From the NCBI GenBank assembly GCA_036276235.1, contig DATBDZ010000218.1, positions 1 through 6,042 on the forward strand: a stretch of 6,042 nt of DNA, written 5' to 3'. This document shows, piece by piece, positions 6,015-6,042 of the stretch. Every line of letters starts with the position of its first letter. The first letter of the stretch is position 1. Both the position numbers and the translations under genes were made by a program. The notes beneath the pieces are model-generated. The model did not search any database and had not been told where the DNA came from. It was given only the letters and a program-made list of their open reading frames with translations. The stretch comes from JANWHF01 sp036276235. Its GTDB lineage: Bacteria > Planctomycetota > Phycisphaerae > Tepidisphaerales > Tepidisphaeraceae.

Positions 6015-6042
6015 AGGCGGCTGGTATTTCTCCCTCCTCCGG
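6015..6042 (+). repeat. Second copy of the REPIN-like repeat, cut by the window edge
   Basis: These 28 bases match 2600-2627 with a single C/T difference and in the same orientation. Weaker similarity continues to the left: TGACACCTCA at 6006-6015 against TGACGCTTTA at 2591-2600, with only transitions differing. The conserved unit is therefore longer than the palindrome itself. The rest of the palindrome should lie just beyond the right edge. Confidence 0.85.

Overview
The window looks like a GC-rich bacterial chromosome segment with three genes, all on the + strand. The gene set (a large ankyrin/retropepsin-like fusion, an orphan four-helix membrane protein, a long flotillin-like SPFH protein) and the dispersed palindromic repeats between genes suggest a Planctomycetota-like genome. 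That assignment is an impression from gene style and repeat content; there is no rRNA or marker gene here to settle it.

Layout. Positions 1-2511 hold the 3' part of a large gene whose start lies off the left edge. It encodes an ankyrin array, a two-lobed aspartic-protease region with two DTG motifs, and a second ankyrin array. The two arrays are collinear copies of each other, 569-571 residues apart. Positions 2512-2811 are intergenic and dominated by a nested palindrome of about 110 bp, built from two small hairpins facing each other (REPIN-like). A perfect TATAAT lies seven bases before the GTG start of the next gene, which suggests a leaderless mRNA. Positions 2812-3450 encode a 212-residue membrane protein of unknown function. 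Positions 3451-3630 are a short promoter and leader region with two TATAAT copies, a TATGAT and a good Shine-Dalgarno. Positions 3631-5874 encode a 747-residue membrane-anchored SPFH (flotillin/band 7) protein. A further 36-bp-arm palindrome follows at 5891-5986, and a second copy of the first repeat begins at the right edge (6015-6042).

How the genes relate. Nothing in the sequence proves a shared pathway. The genes are separated by 300 and 180 bp, each downstream gene has its own candidate promoter element, and palindromes lie after the first and third genes, so they are probably separate transcription units.

The most interesting item is the SPFH protein. Between its single membrane helix and its SPFH core it carries four beta-rich modules, two of them clearly repeated (NFQD-x-FLAAG-x-RGRQ). 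Their pattern and the overall domain order recall the eukaryotic major vault protein: repeats, then SPFH-like shoulder, then long helix. The second is the ankyrin/protease gene, whose duplicated layout predicts another protease region just upstream of the window.
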